Origin: RGIG2094 sp045660065
GTDB lineage: Bacteria > Bacillota > Clostridia > RGIG6154
Reading direction: 5' to 3'
DNA: 5,933 nucleotides
Assembly (NCBI GenBank): GCA_045660065.1
Contig: JAZRDC010000032.1
Coordinates: 1 to 5,933 of the forward strand
Shown here: positions 5,641 to 5,933 of the stretch, in pieces
Layout of the letters: every line of letters starts with the position of its first letter
How positions within the stretch are numbered: position 1 is the stretch's first letter
Program-made: the position numbers and the translations under genes
The notes under the pieces: model-generated
Database searches by the model: none
Told to the model about the DNA's origin: nothing
What the model saw: the letters and a program-made list of their open reading frames with translations, nothing else

Positions 5641-5816
5641 GTTACTGAGCGGAGACGCCTTCAGCGTCTTTTCTGCCATCCGGATGTTTTTTATTGTCAA
5701 CGTGATTACACAGATTAAACAGTTTTGCTTTGCAGGACAAGTAATCTGTTGAGGTTTTATTATTAACGTGATTATCCGGATGGTGCGAGCATGCTCGCGA
5801 AAGTCTGTGTAAGTCC
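5641..5816 (+). repeat. REP-like element, interrupted copy
   Basis: 5641-5686 and 5776-5816 together match 1801-1880: the AGACGC/GCGTCT hairpin, the CCATCCGGATGG palindrome, then GCGAGC-AT-GCTCGC and AAGTCTGTGTAAGTC. The copy is split at the central palindrome by a small insert. The uninterrupted copy at 1801 shows the empty-site state. Confidence 0.75.
5687..5773. mobile_element. 87-bp insert with 9-bp flanking duplication
   Basis: ATCCGGATG occurs at 5678-5686 and again at 5774-5782, while the matching REP copy at 1801 has the site only once, as expected for a target duplication. The insert has an internal hairpin ACAGATTA/TAATCTGT (5710-5717 with 5742-5749) and two copies of AACGTGATTA (5699-5708 and 5765-5774). 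It has no coding capacity and no clear terminal inverted repeats. It may be a small non-autonomous element or an array-type repeat expansion. Confidence 0.5.
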
Positions 5817-5855
5817 TTTAGATTTGCAAATGAAAAAAATAAGCGATTAAGTGCT

Positions 5856-5863
5856 TATCTTTG
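5856..5863 (+). promoter_or_regulatory. Putative promoter of a gene beyond the right edge
   Basis: TATCTTTG matches the Bacteroidota -7 box TAnnTTTG. The nearest upstream TTTG (5823-5826) is about 29 bp away, too far for a normal -33 box. AAAGGAGAGAGG follows at about 5878-5889 and purine-rich spacing fits a leader. No open frame begins before 5933, so the gene, if any, starts outside the window. Confidence 0.4.
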
Positions 5864-5933
5864 TAAAAAAGTTAACCAAAGGAGAGAGGTGAACTATTGT
5901 GTAATCTAGTTATAGAACTATACTCAGAAACAG

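Noticed and set aside
5513..5752. 79-codon frame near the right end
   Set aside because: It is built from the compound hairpin, a REP copy and the 87-bp insert. Its similarity to the frame at 1610-1963 comes only from the shared REP sequence.
5889..5909. GTG start after the AAAGGAGAGAGG purine tract
   Set aside because: The frame reaches a stop after six codons, so it is not a gene start. The expected gene lies beyond the window.

Overview
The window looks like a piece of a Bacteroidales chromosome (Prevotella/Bacteroides-like). The reasons are a secreted protein ending in a type IX secretion-like C-terminal sorting domain (IYDLSGRRV ... NGKKFIVK), Bacteroidota-style TAnnTTTG promoter boxes, no Shine-Dalgarno sequences before the genes, AT-rich leaders, and many palindromic intergenic repeats. 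Genus is not resolved. Only three genes are supported, all on the + strand: an IS110-family transposase (530-1525), an 833-residue secreted surface protein (2429-4930) and a 53-residue small protein (5090-5251).

Positions 161-1936 hold an unusual IS110-type locus. The transposase gene and its short flanks (about 475-1561) sit between two inverted copies of a 237-238 bp non-coding arm (238-474 and 1562-1799). The arms differ by one substitution and one T-run indel. Joined without the cassette they would form one long perfect palindrome centred on AGTG|CACT. Each arm carries three stem-loops, and the same REP-like palindrome caps both outer ends in a more diverged form. IS110 enzymes are guided by a bridge RNA encoded in the element's non-coding ends. 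The cassette has only about 55 and 36 bp of its own non-coding DNA, so any guide RNA probably lies in the arms. An arm motif that reads like the joined ends of the cassette fits this idea. This is the most unusual part of the window.

Positions 1937-2428 are intergenic: a 197 bp structured element with terminal inverted repeats (1943-2139), a strong hairpin (2182-2237) and a plausible promoter for the surface protein. The surface protein has a signal peptide, a GEVED-like beta domain, two similar beta-rich modules separated by a helical segment, and the sorting domain. After its stop codon comes an 8-bp tandem repeat (TAAGGTTN x5). The same repeat (x3) follows the stop of the 53-residue gene. 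A strong intrinsic terminator (5391-5430) closes this pair.

Positions 5431-5820 contain no credible gene. They hold a cluster of palindromes, including another REP copy interrupted by a small insert flanked by a 9-bp direct repeat. A Bacteroidota -7 box at 5856-5863 probably drives a gene that starts beyond the right edge.
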